Source of the DNA: Methyloprofundus sp.
GTDB taxonomy: Bacteria; Pseudomonadota; Gammaproteobacteria; Methylococcales; Methylomonadaceae
Direction: 5' to 3'
Assembly: GCA_030619185.1 (NCBI GenBank)
Contig: JAUXBW010000111.1
Location: 1-7,588, forward strand
DNA length: 7,588 nucleotides
Every line of letters starts with the position of its first letter. Within the stretch, counting starts at the first letter, position 1. Both the position numbers and the translations under genes were made by a program. The notes beneath the pieces were generated by a model. That model was not told the DNA's origin. It searched no databases and worked only from the letters and a program-made list of their open reading frames with translations. This document shows, piece by piece, positions 1-7,588 of this stretch.

Positions 1-90
1 CTCTGAAGAATCCACCTGGTAATCTTCTTTCTTCAATGGATTATCGGCGCGTTCCTTATGTATACATTTAAACCTTAAATTAATTAACCA
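1..90. other. Left-edge region with no identifiable gene, upstream of the START-domain gene
   Basis: No named gene can be supported here. On the minus strand one frame is open from about position 117 to the window edge and reads ERADNPLKKEDYQVDSSE over its last 18 codons, a protein-like composition. It has no ATG; the only candidate starts are TTG at 36-34 and GTG at 15-13, and neither has a well-spaced Shine-Dalgarno. It may be the beginning of a divergent gene or chance. The plus strand is open only from 3 to 71. The right part is AT-rich and contains a perfect 10-base palindrome, ATGTATACAT (58-67). TATACA at 61-66 could serve as a weak -10 for the START gene, but no matching -35 is visible. 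Confidence 0.3.
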
Positions 91-735
91 ATGCGTAGCA
101 TAAAACCAGTTCTGCTTTTATTATTCATATCTTTTTGCCACCTTACTCAGGCAAATGACCTAGATGCTGCCCCCCTGAGTTGGCACTTAGTCAAGGATGA
201 CAATGATATAAAGGTTTATCTTCGCAGCCTTCCCTATTCCGAATACCAGGCGTTTAGGGGGGAGTTACAATTAAACACCGACCTGGAACAGCTTTTAGCG
301 TTTATCAATAATGCTAGTTTTTGCCCTGCCTGGCGTTATAAATGCATCAAGATGCTTAATCTCAGTGATAGCTATATATACAAACTCAGTAGCTTGCCCT
401 GGCCTTTAAATAACCGCTATACAGTGATGCAGTCACGCGGGCAATTTAACAAAAATAATAACATTTATACAGTACACTTAAAAAATATCGACCGCAGGCA
501 ATTACCTGTGCATATCCAGGCTCAATTACCAGAACAGGGAAATACCGTGCAAATGCGCTATTCTGATGGTTTTTGGCAATTCAATATAATCGACAACACA
601 ACAATTAAAATTATTTACCAGATGCATGGCGACCCAGCGGGGGTTATTCCAGCGGCATTAGCAAACCAGGGAATCACTAATGCAGCCTTTATCACACTGA
701 GTAATTTAAAAAAACATTTTACGACTACTCAATAG
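91..735 (+). CDS. Secreted START-domain protein (lipid-binding fold)
   Basis: This 214-residue protein has a clear Sec signal peptide (residues 1 to about 21: MRSIK, then a Leu/Phe/Ile-rich core, cleavage near TQA-ND), so it should act in the periplasm or be envelope-attached. The rest, about 28-212, fits a bacterial START/Bet v1-like domain: an opening WHLVKDDNDIKVYLR strand, the PWPLNNRYTV segment near 103-112 (family pattern PWP...R), and the closing helix DPAGVIPAALANQGITNAAF (181-200) that covers the lipid cavity in this fold. Two cysteines (C78, C85) flank the tryptophan of an FCPAWRYKC segment and could form a disulfide. The ligand is unknown; bacterial members are generally annotated only by domain. 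The ATG is chosen because it gives an intact signal peptide, although no Shine-Dalgarno precedes it. Its 3' end overlaps the end of rnd by 11 bases on the opposite strand. Confidence 0.85.
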   Translation: MRSIKPVLLLLFISFCHLTQANDLDAAPLSWHLVKDDNDIKVYLRSLPYSEYQAFRGELQLNTDLEQLLAFINNASFCPAWRYKCIKMLNLSDSYIYKLSSLPWPLNNRYTVMQSRGQFNKNNNIYTVHLKNIDRRQLPVHIQAQLPEQGNTVQMRYSDGFWQFNIIDNTTIKIIYQMHGDPAGVIPAALANQGITNAAFITLSNLKKHFTTTQ

Positions 736-1879
736 ACTGTACGCACAGATTCTGCTTATCAATTGATAGCGATACTTTACCAGACAACAGGTTCTGCAAC
801 TCCTGACCAACCATACTATATCGCCACCCATGCAATAAAGGGCTCTCCGGATTATCAAGTAATAATTGCTCTAGATCCTTACGGGTCGCTAAAATCACTG
901 GGTTTAAAGAATTTTCATCTGCACGTAAACGTACGACCCCAGTTAATATATCCAGCACCGCCTCTTGTTGCTGTGTTTTTTTATTTGTACCCTTACTTTT
1001 TAATTTCAATCCAGGCAAGCCCTGAGCTTTAGCAACCAATTCACAGACTTGCTTACCGCTACGCCTGATAAAACCATCATTTATGCCGCGAATTTCAGCT
1101 AATGCTTTTACATTAAGCGGCTGTAATTTCGCCATATCCAGGATAATTTCATCGCGTAATATCCAGTTCTTGGGTCGATTATCTTTTTTTGCTACCTGTT
1201 CACGCCACTCGGCTAGTACCTGTACTATTGCTAGCTGCTTACCAGTCAGTTTATTTTTTCCGCGTATTTTCAACCAGGCATTTTCAGGAGGAATATCATA
1301 CAAATCCTCATTCATTAATTGCTCAAAATCCTCTTGCAACCAGTCTTCACGACCTAATGCTTGCAGTTTCTGCTGCATCATCTGATAGATTTTCGCCAAA
1401 TAAATAACATCATCTGCTGCATACTGTATTTGATCTGCAGACAAGGGGCGCTGACTCCAGTCAGTGCGTGTATGTATTTTGCTAAGGTTGATATTCAAAA
1501 ACCCTGAAACTAGCATCGCATACCCCGTATTTTCCTGAAAACCTAATAACGGTGCGACCAATTGCGTATCATAGACTGGCGCGGGCAATTGTCCGCTAAG
1601 CTGATAAAAAATCTCCACATCTTGACGACAAGAATGCAAGACCTTAACTATAGCCGGGTCATTAATAATTGCGAATAGTTCATCTAGATGGCCTTCCAGC
1701 GCAATGGGGTCAATACAGGCAACCCATTCCAGAGTTGCAATTTGTAACAGGCAAAATTTCGGATAATAGGTTTTTTCCCTGAGAAACTCAGTATCAATCG
1801 CAAGCCACGACTCTTGTTTCATTTTTTGGCAAAGCTCTTGTAGCTGGGCTACAGAATCTACAAACTGAATTTCATTCAT
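725..1879 (-). CDS. rnd: Ribonuclease D (3'-5' exoribonuclease)
   Basis: RNase D is a cytoplasmic 3'-to-5' exoribonuclease that trims the 3' ends of precursor tRNAs and some other small RNAs. The 384-residue length is usual for the family. The N-terminal exonuclease domain (about 3-170) carries all DEDDy metal-binding residues: D29 and E31 in AIDTEFLREKTYYP, D87 in HSCRQDVEIF, and Y153 with D157 in QYAADDVIYL. An HRDC domain follows (about 208-290; LTGKQLAIVQVLAEWREQVA, then PKNWILRDEII), and the remaining C-terminal part fits the second helical HRDC-like domain of RNase D. The first ATG is used; only a weak A-rich stretch with AAAAAG precedes it. The gene lies 58 bases downstream of the lptD-surA-RNA-binding-module operon on the same strand and may be read through from it, but a plausible promoter of its own lies in the gap. 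Its end overlaps the convergent START gene. Confidence 0.95.
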   Translation of the reverse strand: MNEIQFVDSVAQLQELCQKMKQESWLAIDTEFLREKTYYPKFCLLQIATLEWVACIDPIALEGHLDELFAIINDPAIVKVLHSCRQDVEIFYQLSGQLPAPVYDTQLVAPLLGFQENTGYAMLVSGFLNINLSKIHTRTDWSQRPLSADQIQYAADDVIYLAKIYQMMQQKLQALGREDWLQEDFEQLMNEDLYDIPPENAWLKIRGKNKLTGKQLAIVQVLAEWREQVAKKDNRPKNWILRDEIILDMAKLQPLNVKALAEIRGINDGFIRRSGKQVCELVAKAQGLPGLKLKSKGTNKKTQQQEAVLDILTGVVRLRADENSLNPVILATRKDLEQLLLDNPESPLLHGWRYSMVGQELQNLLSGKVSLSIDKQNLCVQSIE

Positions 1880-1893
1880 ACTTTTTTGTATTT

Positions 1894-1923
1894 TTTATAA
1901 AGAGGGAAGATACAAATGGGCAA
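1894..1923 (-). promoter_or_regulatory. Possible sigma-70 promoter for rnd
   Basis: On the minus strand TTGCCC (1923-1918, four of six to TTGACA) and TATAAA (1899-1894, five of six to TATAAT) are separated by 18 bases. Transcription would start about 7 bases further on, giving a 5' leader of only around 10 bases before the rnd ATG at 1879. The -35 box overlaps the hairpin described at 1917-1934. AT-rich gaps often give such matches, so this is a suggestion only. Confidence 0.3.
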
Positions 1924-1934
1924 TAAATTACCCA
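1917..1934 (-). terminator. Possible weak intrinsic terminator after the lptD-surA operon
   Basis: Read as minus-strand RNA, UGGGUAA pairs with UUGCCCA around a four-base UUUA loop: a 7-bp stem with one U-G wobble, extendable by one further G-U pair. It begins 3 bases past the stop codon of the RNA-binding-module gene and is followed by UUUGUAU, a short and interrupted U run. Position fits the end of the operon, but the modest GC content and poor U tract suggest an inefficient terminator or an RNA 3'-end stabilising hairpin. Partial read-through into rnd is possible. Confidence 0.35.
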
Positions 1935-1937
1935 CGC

Positions 1938-2522
1938 CTAAGATGACCCGGCTTTCTTTTTATTAGCCGCAAGATAATGCCTGCGTGTGCCACGCCGATA
2001 ATTTTTTTCAGCCTGAAATTTTTTACCGACCCCGCTTAAGCGCTTGATGCTCATGACTTTTTCATTAAGCTCTACTTCCTTAAAGGCCTGTAATATCTCA
2101 ACAGGCATGCCAGGAGGTAAACTTAAGACAGTATAGTGTTCAAAAATATCCACGTAACCAATTTTCTTACGCTCTACGCCCGCTTCTTCCACTAAAATAT
2201 CTTTAATCAAATTCACATTAACGCGGTGAATACGCCCGATTTCTATACGATAGCGCACCATTTGTGCTTGTATTAACTCATGAGCCTTTTGTTTTTCTAC
2301 AGTGAATTTATTATTTGCAAGTTCACTCAGTTGCGGCTGCGGGCTATTGATAAACAATAAAGCTGCAGCCAGGTCAAGATAATCAAGGTTTAAATGCCGG
2401 GCACTCACCTCAATCAGTGCTTTATTCGCCGTTAAGTCTTCCTTAGCAATTACTTGTTTTAGCTGTTTCTCCAGAGTTACCTGCTTTTCTATTTCAGCAC
2501 AGGCAATCTTTTTGTTATTCAT
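1938..2522 (-). CDS. Free-standing CsdA/DbpA-type helicase C-terminal module (RNA-binding), no helicase core
   Basis: This 194-residue protein matches the part of CsdA/DeaD-type DEAD-box helicases that follows the two RecA domains. Residues about 15-60 (LEKQLKQVIAKEDL, then LNLDYLDLAAALLFIN) resemble the CsdA helical dimerisation region, which in E. coli contains LDLETLAAALLKM. Residues about 88-162 form a DbpA-type RNA-binding domain: MVRYRIEIGRIHRVN, EEAGVERKKIGYVDIFEHYT, LPPGMPVEILQAF. The tail (163-194) is very basic (GKK, RRGTRRHY, NKKK), as in helicase tails. No DEAD box, Walker A or other helicase motif is present, and no helicase remnants lie upstream, which is intact surA. It is therefore probably an RNA-binding, perhaps dimeric, accessory protein; an adaptor or RNA-chaperone role is inference. 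The ATG overlaps the surA stop by 8 bases and has GAGG at good spacing, so it is likely translated by coupling to surA. Domain assignment is firm, function is not. Confidence 0.85.
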   Translation of the reverse strand: MNNKKIACAEIEKQVTLEKQLKQVIAKEDLTANKALIEVSARHLNLDYLDLAAALLFINSPQPQLSELANNKFTVEKQKAHELIQAQMVRYRIEIGRIHRVNVNLIKDILVEEAGVERKKIGYVDIFEHYTVLSLPPGMPVEILQAFKEVELNEKVMSIKRLSGVGKKFQAEKNYRRGTRRHYLAANKKKAGSS

Positions 2523-3813
2523 TTAATGCCTCTAGACGAACATCCACATAAGCTTCATCACGTAAGCGTCTTAACCATAATTCTGTTTCTTCTTCAATTT
2601 TCCTTTTACGAATATCATCACGCGCCTGGTTACGCTTTTGTTGCTCTTTGTTATCCTTACTACGGCGTTCTAAAACCTGAATCAAATGCCAGCCAAACTG
2701 AGTCTGTACGGGGGCACTAATTTCATTAACCTGCAGCTCAGTCATCGCCTTTTCAAAGGGCGGAACCAATAGACCCGGTGTCACCCAGCCTAACTCCCCC
2801 CCGTTTAATGCTGAGCCAGTATCATCAGAATTAGCTTTTGCCAAAGCCGAAAAATCATCGCCATCAATAATTCGACCCGCAATGGCTTGTAAGCGTTTTT
2901 GTGCTTCCTGATCGTTAACTAATTCATTGGTTTTAATGAGAATATGCCGTACTTGTGTTTCGATAACAATATGTGACTCTATGTCCGTACTATCCATTAA
3001 TTTAAGAATATGGAAGCCACCAGGACTACGGATAGGGTCTGCTATATCACCTTTACTCATAGACTTGACTACATCGACAAAAAGTGTCGGTAGCTGGTTT
3101 AAGGTTCGCCAACCGAGTAAACCACCCTGTAATGCATTTGCCCCGTCTGAAACACTCACGGCCATTTGCTGAAAATCTTCTCCTAGGCGTAATTGCTCGG
3201 TGACTGACTGTGCTTCCGCATTTTCCGCCTGTATTGTGGCAGCGGAAGCAGCTTCTGGTACAGCAATTAGAATATGGCCTACTAAATATTTTACCTTTTG
3301 GTCTTTAGAGCTGATTTCAGTCTCTAGGTAGTGATTAATTTCTTGCTCTGAAACCCTGACCCGACTGCCGATTTCATGACTACGCAACTGATTGATAACA
3401 ATTTCTTTACGCACGCTCTCTTTGAATGAGGCATAACTCATGCCCTGTGATTTGACTTCCTGCTCAAAGCTAGCTAAATCCATGCCATTTTGCTGGGCAA
3501 TCGTACTCAATGAACTATCTAACATTTCCTCTGTCACCTTAAGACCCGCCCTCTCCGCCAATTGGGTTTGTAAAGTATCTATGATTAGACGCTCCAGAAC
3601 CTGTTTATCAATCACATTCTTTGGCGGAAGCTGTACATTATTCGCTTTTAATTTGCTAACGACGGAGGACACTTCTTGAGCTAACTCACTTTCCAGAATA
3701 ATATCATCTTCAACAACAGCCGCTATGCCATCTAGATATTCAGCAGCAGGCAGATGAAAGCTCGCTATGATCAATAATAAAGCGGCCAAACTCTGTTTAG
3801 TTATTTTTCTCAT
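2515..3813 (-). CDS. surA: Periplasmic chaperone / peptidyl-prolyl isomerase SurA
   Basis: SurA escorts unfolded outer-membrane proteins, including LptD, through the periplasm to the BAM complex. The 432-residue protein has the full family architecture: a signal peptide (1 to about 24, cleavage near LPAA-EYLDG), an N-terminal chaperone domain (about 25-172, starting LDGIAAVVEDDIILESEL), parvulin domain 1 (about 177-273; VGHILIAVP, then GGLLGWRTLNQLP and SPGGFHILKL), parvulin domain 2 (about 287-383; VRHILIKTNE, then NGGELGWVTPGLLVPPFEKA and FGWHLIQVLERR), and the C-terminal helix that packs on the N domain (WLRRLRDEAYVDVR). Domain 2 looks the more canonical, consistent with it being the active isomerase in E. 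coli SurA. The ATG lies 4 bases after the lptD stop with no good Shine-Dalgarno, so it probably depends on translation of lptD. The following gene overlaps its end by 8 bases. Confidence 0.97.
   Translation of the reverse strand: MRKITKQSLAALLLIIASFHLPAAEYLDGIAAVVEDDIILESELAQEVSSVVSKLKANNVQLPPKNVIDKQVLERLIIDTLQTQLAERAGLKVTEEMLDSSLSTIAQQNGMDLASFEQEVKSQGMSYASFKESVRKEIVINQLRSHEIGSRVRVSEQEINHYLETEISSKDQKVKYLVGHILIAVPEAASAATIQAENAEAQSVTEQLRLGEDFQQMAVSVSDGANALQGGLLGWRTLNQLPTLFVDVVKSMSKGDIADPIRSPGGFHILKLMDSTDIESHIVIETQVRHILIKTNELVNDQEAQKRLQAIAGRIIDGDDFSALAKANSDDTGSALNGGELGWVTPGLLVPPFEKAMTELQVNEISAPVQTQFGWHLIQVLERRSKDNKEQQKRNQARDDIRKRKIEEETELWLRRLRDEAYVDVRLEALNE
2529..2532 (-). promoter_or_regulatory. 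Shine-Dalgarno for the RNA-binding-module gene, inside surA
   Basis: GAGG on the minus strand lies 6 bases before the ATG at 2522 and inside the last codons of surA. It is the clearest ribosome-binding site in the window and supports the overlapping start at 2522. Confidence 0.6.
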
Positions 3814-3817
3814 ATTT

Positions 3818-6226
3818 TTAATAATTTGGTTTTCTATACCCTGATATATTTTCTAGCAAAAAGTCATCAACCTTATCACCTAAACTTGTGAGACCTTTTA
3901 GTTCAATTTGAAAAAATATTGAATTTTGTGGCTCTGCACCCTCAAAACCTCCCGTCGTGTCTGTACTCAACAGAAACTGACGATAAATAACCCTAAAACG
4001 CCAGCAAGAACTATCTTTTTCTACACCGACAAAATATTCCAGATTTTTACGATGCAAAAAGGAGTAACGGTATAAACCGATGGCACTCCAGCCATCATAA
4101 ATAGGTACGATAGCGGAAGCGACCACCTGTTCCTGGCCAGGTTGCGCTAACCGTAGCTGACGCTGACGATAACGGTACCCGGCATTAAAAATAATGCCAT
4201 TACCTTCATTATGGTACCTTAATTCAGCACTTCCGCGATTTATCGCCTTATCTTTAAAGCTCCATTGCATAGCAGAAATAAACTTTAATTCATCTGTTAT
4301 TTCACTACTAAATTCAGTAATTAAATTGGATAGAAATTCTGTATCAACTTGATTTCCTATTAAGTTAACTTTTCTGTCTGCAAAGTAAAAAATCTCTCCT
4401 GCCGTAAATTTTATCCGATCCCTCCCATTCTCCACTAAACGAGTGGTGATAGCTGCTGAGAGCTGATTGGCATTCTGAGTTTTATCAACGCCATTAAATT
4501 CATTATCTCTAAATAACTGACCGAAATTATAATCATATAATGAAGTATCAAAATTAGGTAAATCACTTTGATCTGTATAGGGGACATATAAGTAAAACAA
4601 CCGAGGCTCAATGGTATGCGTGAGCGAATCAAAGTCTTTTTCAAAAAACAAACCTCCATCTAAAGAAACCAGAGGTAAGGTTTTACTTAAGCTAAGTGGC
4701 CCAGACGTACCTTGTTCATCTAGCCAATATTGGGTGTGTTGCAAAGCAACTTTAGGAATAATAAAACCTGCTTGAGAAACAACGGGGAAGCTAATCGTGG
4801 GTTTAATATTAAACCGCTGTCCCTGAGGCTCGCCATCAGGAAAATGCCGTTGAAAAAAAACATACTCACTATCCAATCCCATCTCTAGTGGCAGACCACT
4901 AAAAGATTTCAACATATCCAGCTTTAGCTGCGGTAAACGTCGATAAGGAAGATTAGTGTCCTTCGCACCCGGATCTATATTTTGAAAGTTATCAACCCGG
5001 GCACTCATTGTCATCCAGGGTAAAGTATAGGTAAGATTAGCCTTACTTGATAAATAACGGTCGCGGTTATTCAAACCTAGTGAGCCATCCAAATCAGTAA
5101 AATAAGCACTATCTGATACATAGTTGGCATCGATGTTCATACTCAGGTTTTCTGTAAACAGAGTAGTATTCTGAAAACTCCCCCCCCAGCGCAGGGTTTT
5201 TGTTAGCTGGTCTTCAGGCATTATTTCAAAACTCACTTCACTCATCGCGTTATACCAGAGGAAACGAAAGTCTGCGCCCATCATAAAGCCCCGTTCAGTC
5301 ATATACCGTGGCACCAGTGTTAAGTCATAATTAGGAGCCATATTCCAGTAAAAAGGCAAAGCAACATCAAAACCACTCCGCCCTGCAAAACCAAAAGAGG
5401 GGGTTAGCAGGCCTGTTAAACGCCTATCATCAACAGGAAATGAACCATAGGGGAAATACATAACAGGAACGCTTTTAAACTCCATCCAGGCATTTTTCAC
5501 TCCTACACGCCCCGTTTCATCATTCACTTTCATTCGCGAAGCGTGTAAGATCCAATCCTGATTACCCGGTTCACAAGCGGTATAGGTAACTTCTTTGTAA
5601 CGACTGAAGGTCGGGCTATCACGATAGACGACATCCGCGCTACCGCGTATCGGGGATGACGGAAGAATAAATGAGACATTTCTCAGTAAGGATCTATCAT
5701 TCTGTAAATTCACTTGTGCAGAGGTGCTATGCAGTGCCATACCCGCATCACTGTAGATGATATCGCCATATAAATCGAGCACACCTGAAGATTGATTAAA
5801 ATCAGCCTTGTTCGCCATGAGGTGTTGATCAGCACGCTCTAGATCTATATTACCTGTCAAACTGATAAAGTCAGCATCAAACATTTCGCTGTTTGCTGCA
5901 TAGATCTCCATGGGCGCTTGTTCACGCTCGCCCTTATCAGCAGAAAACACTGGCTGGGTACCTAATCTTAAACTACAAATCCCCCAGGGGTCTTGCTCAA
6001 ATTCTGTTTGCAGGCGCTTAAAAACCTGTTCCCTTTCGGCATCAAATGTATTATTAAACCAAAAGCGGTTATTTTCTTCCTGAGTAACCAGTTTTTCAGC
6101 TTTCTCTGTCACACATCGCTGGGAACTCATTGTTTTATCACAACTCGGTTCTAGCTCATTCGCTTCAACAGCCTGTGATACCATCACTGATATACTGACA
6201 AAAAATAGTAATAAACGCAGCAACAT
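3818..6226 (-). CDS. lptD: LPS-assembly outer membrane protein LptD
   Basis: LptD is the outer-membrane barrel that, plugged by the lipoprotein LptE, inserts lipopolysaccharide into the outer leaflet. I use the ATG at 6226 (802 residues) because it gives a compact signal peptide (MLLRLLLFFVSISVMVSQ, cleavage near VEA-NEL). The frame is also open to a TTG at 6280, which would add 18 residues with no better ribosome-binding site. Residues about 108-219 form the periplasmic LptA-like (OstA) jellyroll domain (LTGNIDLERADQHLMANKAD). The barrel follows (about 225-790) with family hallmarks FPYGSFPVDDRRLTGLLTPS, LPYRRLPQLKL, YLYVPYTDQSDLPNFDTSLY and LFRDNEFNGVD. Cysteines are C29, C38, C84, C218 and C741. 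C218 (TACEPG) matches E. coli C173 and C741 matches C725, but the partner of E. coli C724 is serine. Some 60 residues separate the signal peptide from C84. First gene of the operon; surA starts 4 bases after its stop. Confidence 0.97.
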   Translation of the reverse strand: MLLRLLLFFVSISVMVSQAVEANELEPSCDKTMSSQRCVTEKAEKLVTQEENNRFWFNNTFDAEREQVFKRLQTEFEQDPWGICSLRLGTQPVFSADKGEREQAPMEIYAANSEMFDADFISLTGNIDLERADQHLMANKADFNQSSGVLDLYGDIIYSDAGMALHSTSAQVNLQNDRSLLRNVSFILPSSPIRGSADVVYRDSPTFSRYKEVTYTACEPGNQDWILHASRMKVNDETGRVGVKNAWMEFKSVPVMYFPYGSFPVDDRRLTGLLTPSFGFAGRSGFDVALPFYWNMAPNYDLTLVPRYMTERGFMMGADFRFLWYNAMSEVSFEIMPEDQLTKTLRWGGSFQNTTLFTENLSMNIDANYVSDSAYFTDLDGSLGLNNRDRYLSSKANLTYTLPWMTMSARVDNFQNIDPGAKDTNLPYRRLPQLKLDMLKSFSGLPLEMGLDSEYVFFQRHFPDGEPQGQRFNIKPTISFPVVSQAGFIIPKVALQHTQYWLDEQGTSGPLSLSKTLPLVSLDGGLFFEKDFDSLTHTIEPRLFYLYVPYTDQSDLPNFDTSLYDYNFGQLFRDNEFNGVDKTQNANQLSAAITTRLVENGRDRIKFTAGEIFYFADRKVNLIGNQVDTEFLSNLITEFSSEITDELKFISAMQWSFKDKAINRGSAELRYHNEGNGIIFNAGYRYRQRQLRLAQPGQEQVVASAIVPIYDGWSAIGLYRYSFLHRKNLEYFVGVEKDSSCWRFRVIYRQFLLSTDTTGGFEGAEPQNSIFFQIELKGLTSLGDKVDDFLLENISGYRKPNY

Positions 6227-6339
6227 GTAGACTAAAAACCTGAAAATAAAAATTGCAATAAAGCCCACACGGTCAGGCAAAATATCATAAAATAAAGGGA
6301 GTCCATTTTACCTTACTTTTCCGGCCTCTTTATAAAAGA
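6227..6339. promoter_or_regulatory. Divergent promoter region between lptD and amgK
   Basis: Both the lptD-surA operon and amgK-murU must be started from this 113-base gap (59 bases if lptD began at the TTG at 6280). On the minus strand TATGAT (6289-6284) is a five-of-six -10 candidate for lptD; it would start transcription near 6277, downstream of the TTG codon, favouring the ATG at 6226, but I find no convincing -35. A symmetrical TTTATAAA (6329-6336) lies directly before amgK. I do not see a clear sigma-E type GGAACTT/TCAAA pair, which in E. coli controls this operon. The role is inferred from gene orientation. Confidence 0.45.

Positions 6340-7588
<1,249 letters not shown>

Noticed and set aside
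757..768. Perfect 12-base palindrome TATCAATTGATA just past the START gene stop
   Set aside because: It lies in rnd coding sequence, would give only a 4-bp AT-rich stem with a minimal loop, and has no U run on either strand, so it is not a credible terminator.
763..1407. Several plus-strand open frames of 72-100 codons across rnd
   Set aside because: They lie antisense to rnd, whose catalytic motifs are intact, have no recognisable domains, and two of them overlap each other.
2526..3679. Plus-strand frames opposite surA
   Set aside because: They are antisense to a complete, well-conserved surA and show cysteine- and serine-rich composition typical of shadow frames.
4435..4659. Minus-strand 74-codon frame inside lptD
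   Set aside because: It is an out-of-frame reading of conserved LptD barrel codons with no ribosome-binding site or domain.
6331..6336. TATAAA directly before amgK as its -10 box
   Set aside because: Only three bases separate it from the ATG, so transcription would start inside the coding region; the amgK promoter must lie further upstream.

Overview
The window reads as chromosomal housekeeping DNA from a Gram-negative gammaproteobacterium of moderately low GC content. The evidence is a full LptD with signal peptide and barrel, a two-parvulin SurA beside it, RNase D of the gammaproteobacterial type, and an AmgK/MurU pair in the divergent position known from Pseudomonas. I cannot fix the order or genus from the sequence alone. 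There are no insertion sequences, tRNA or rRNA genes, CRISPR arrays, phage genes or clear signs of recent transfer.

Layout: bases 1-90 hold no gene I can name. A plus-strand gene (91-735) encodes a secreted START-domain (lipid-binding fold) protein. It meets rnd (RNase D, minus, 725-1879) tail to tail with an 11-base overlap. After a 58-base gap that holds a possible terminator hairpin and a possible rnd promoter comes a tight minus-strand operon, transcribed from right to left: lptD (3818-6226), surA (2515-3813) and a small gene (1938-2522). The small gene encodes what looks like the C-terminal half of a CsdA/DbpA-type DEAD-box RNA helicase with no helicase core. Divergent from lptD, on the plus strand, are amgK (6340-7347) and the first 81 codons of murU (7344 to the window edge), joined by an ATGA overlap.

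How the genes fit together: LptD places lipopolysaccharide in the outer leaflet of the outer membrane, and SurA is the periplasmic chaperone that helps LptD and other barrels fold, so lptD-surA is a functional pair. AmgK and MurU together turn recycled N-acetylmuramate into UDP-MurNAc, bypassing part of de novo peptidoglycan precursor synthesis. The divergent block is therefore an envelope-biogenesis locus. The RNA side consists of RNase D and the free-standing RNA-binding module, which occupies the place after surA where Escherichia and Pseudomonas carry pdxA-rsmA.

The two points most worth a second look are the helicase-less CsdA/DbpA C-terminal module coupled to surA, and the LptD cysteine pattern, in which one of the two adjacent C-terminal cysteines is serine. 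I see no convincing new multi-gene system here.
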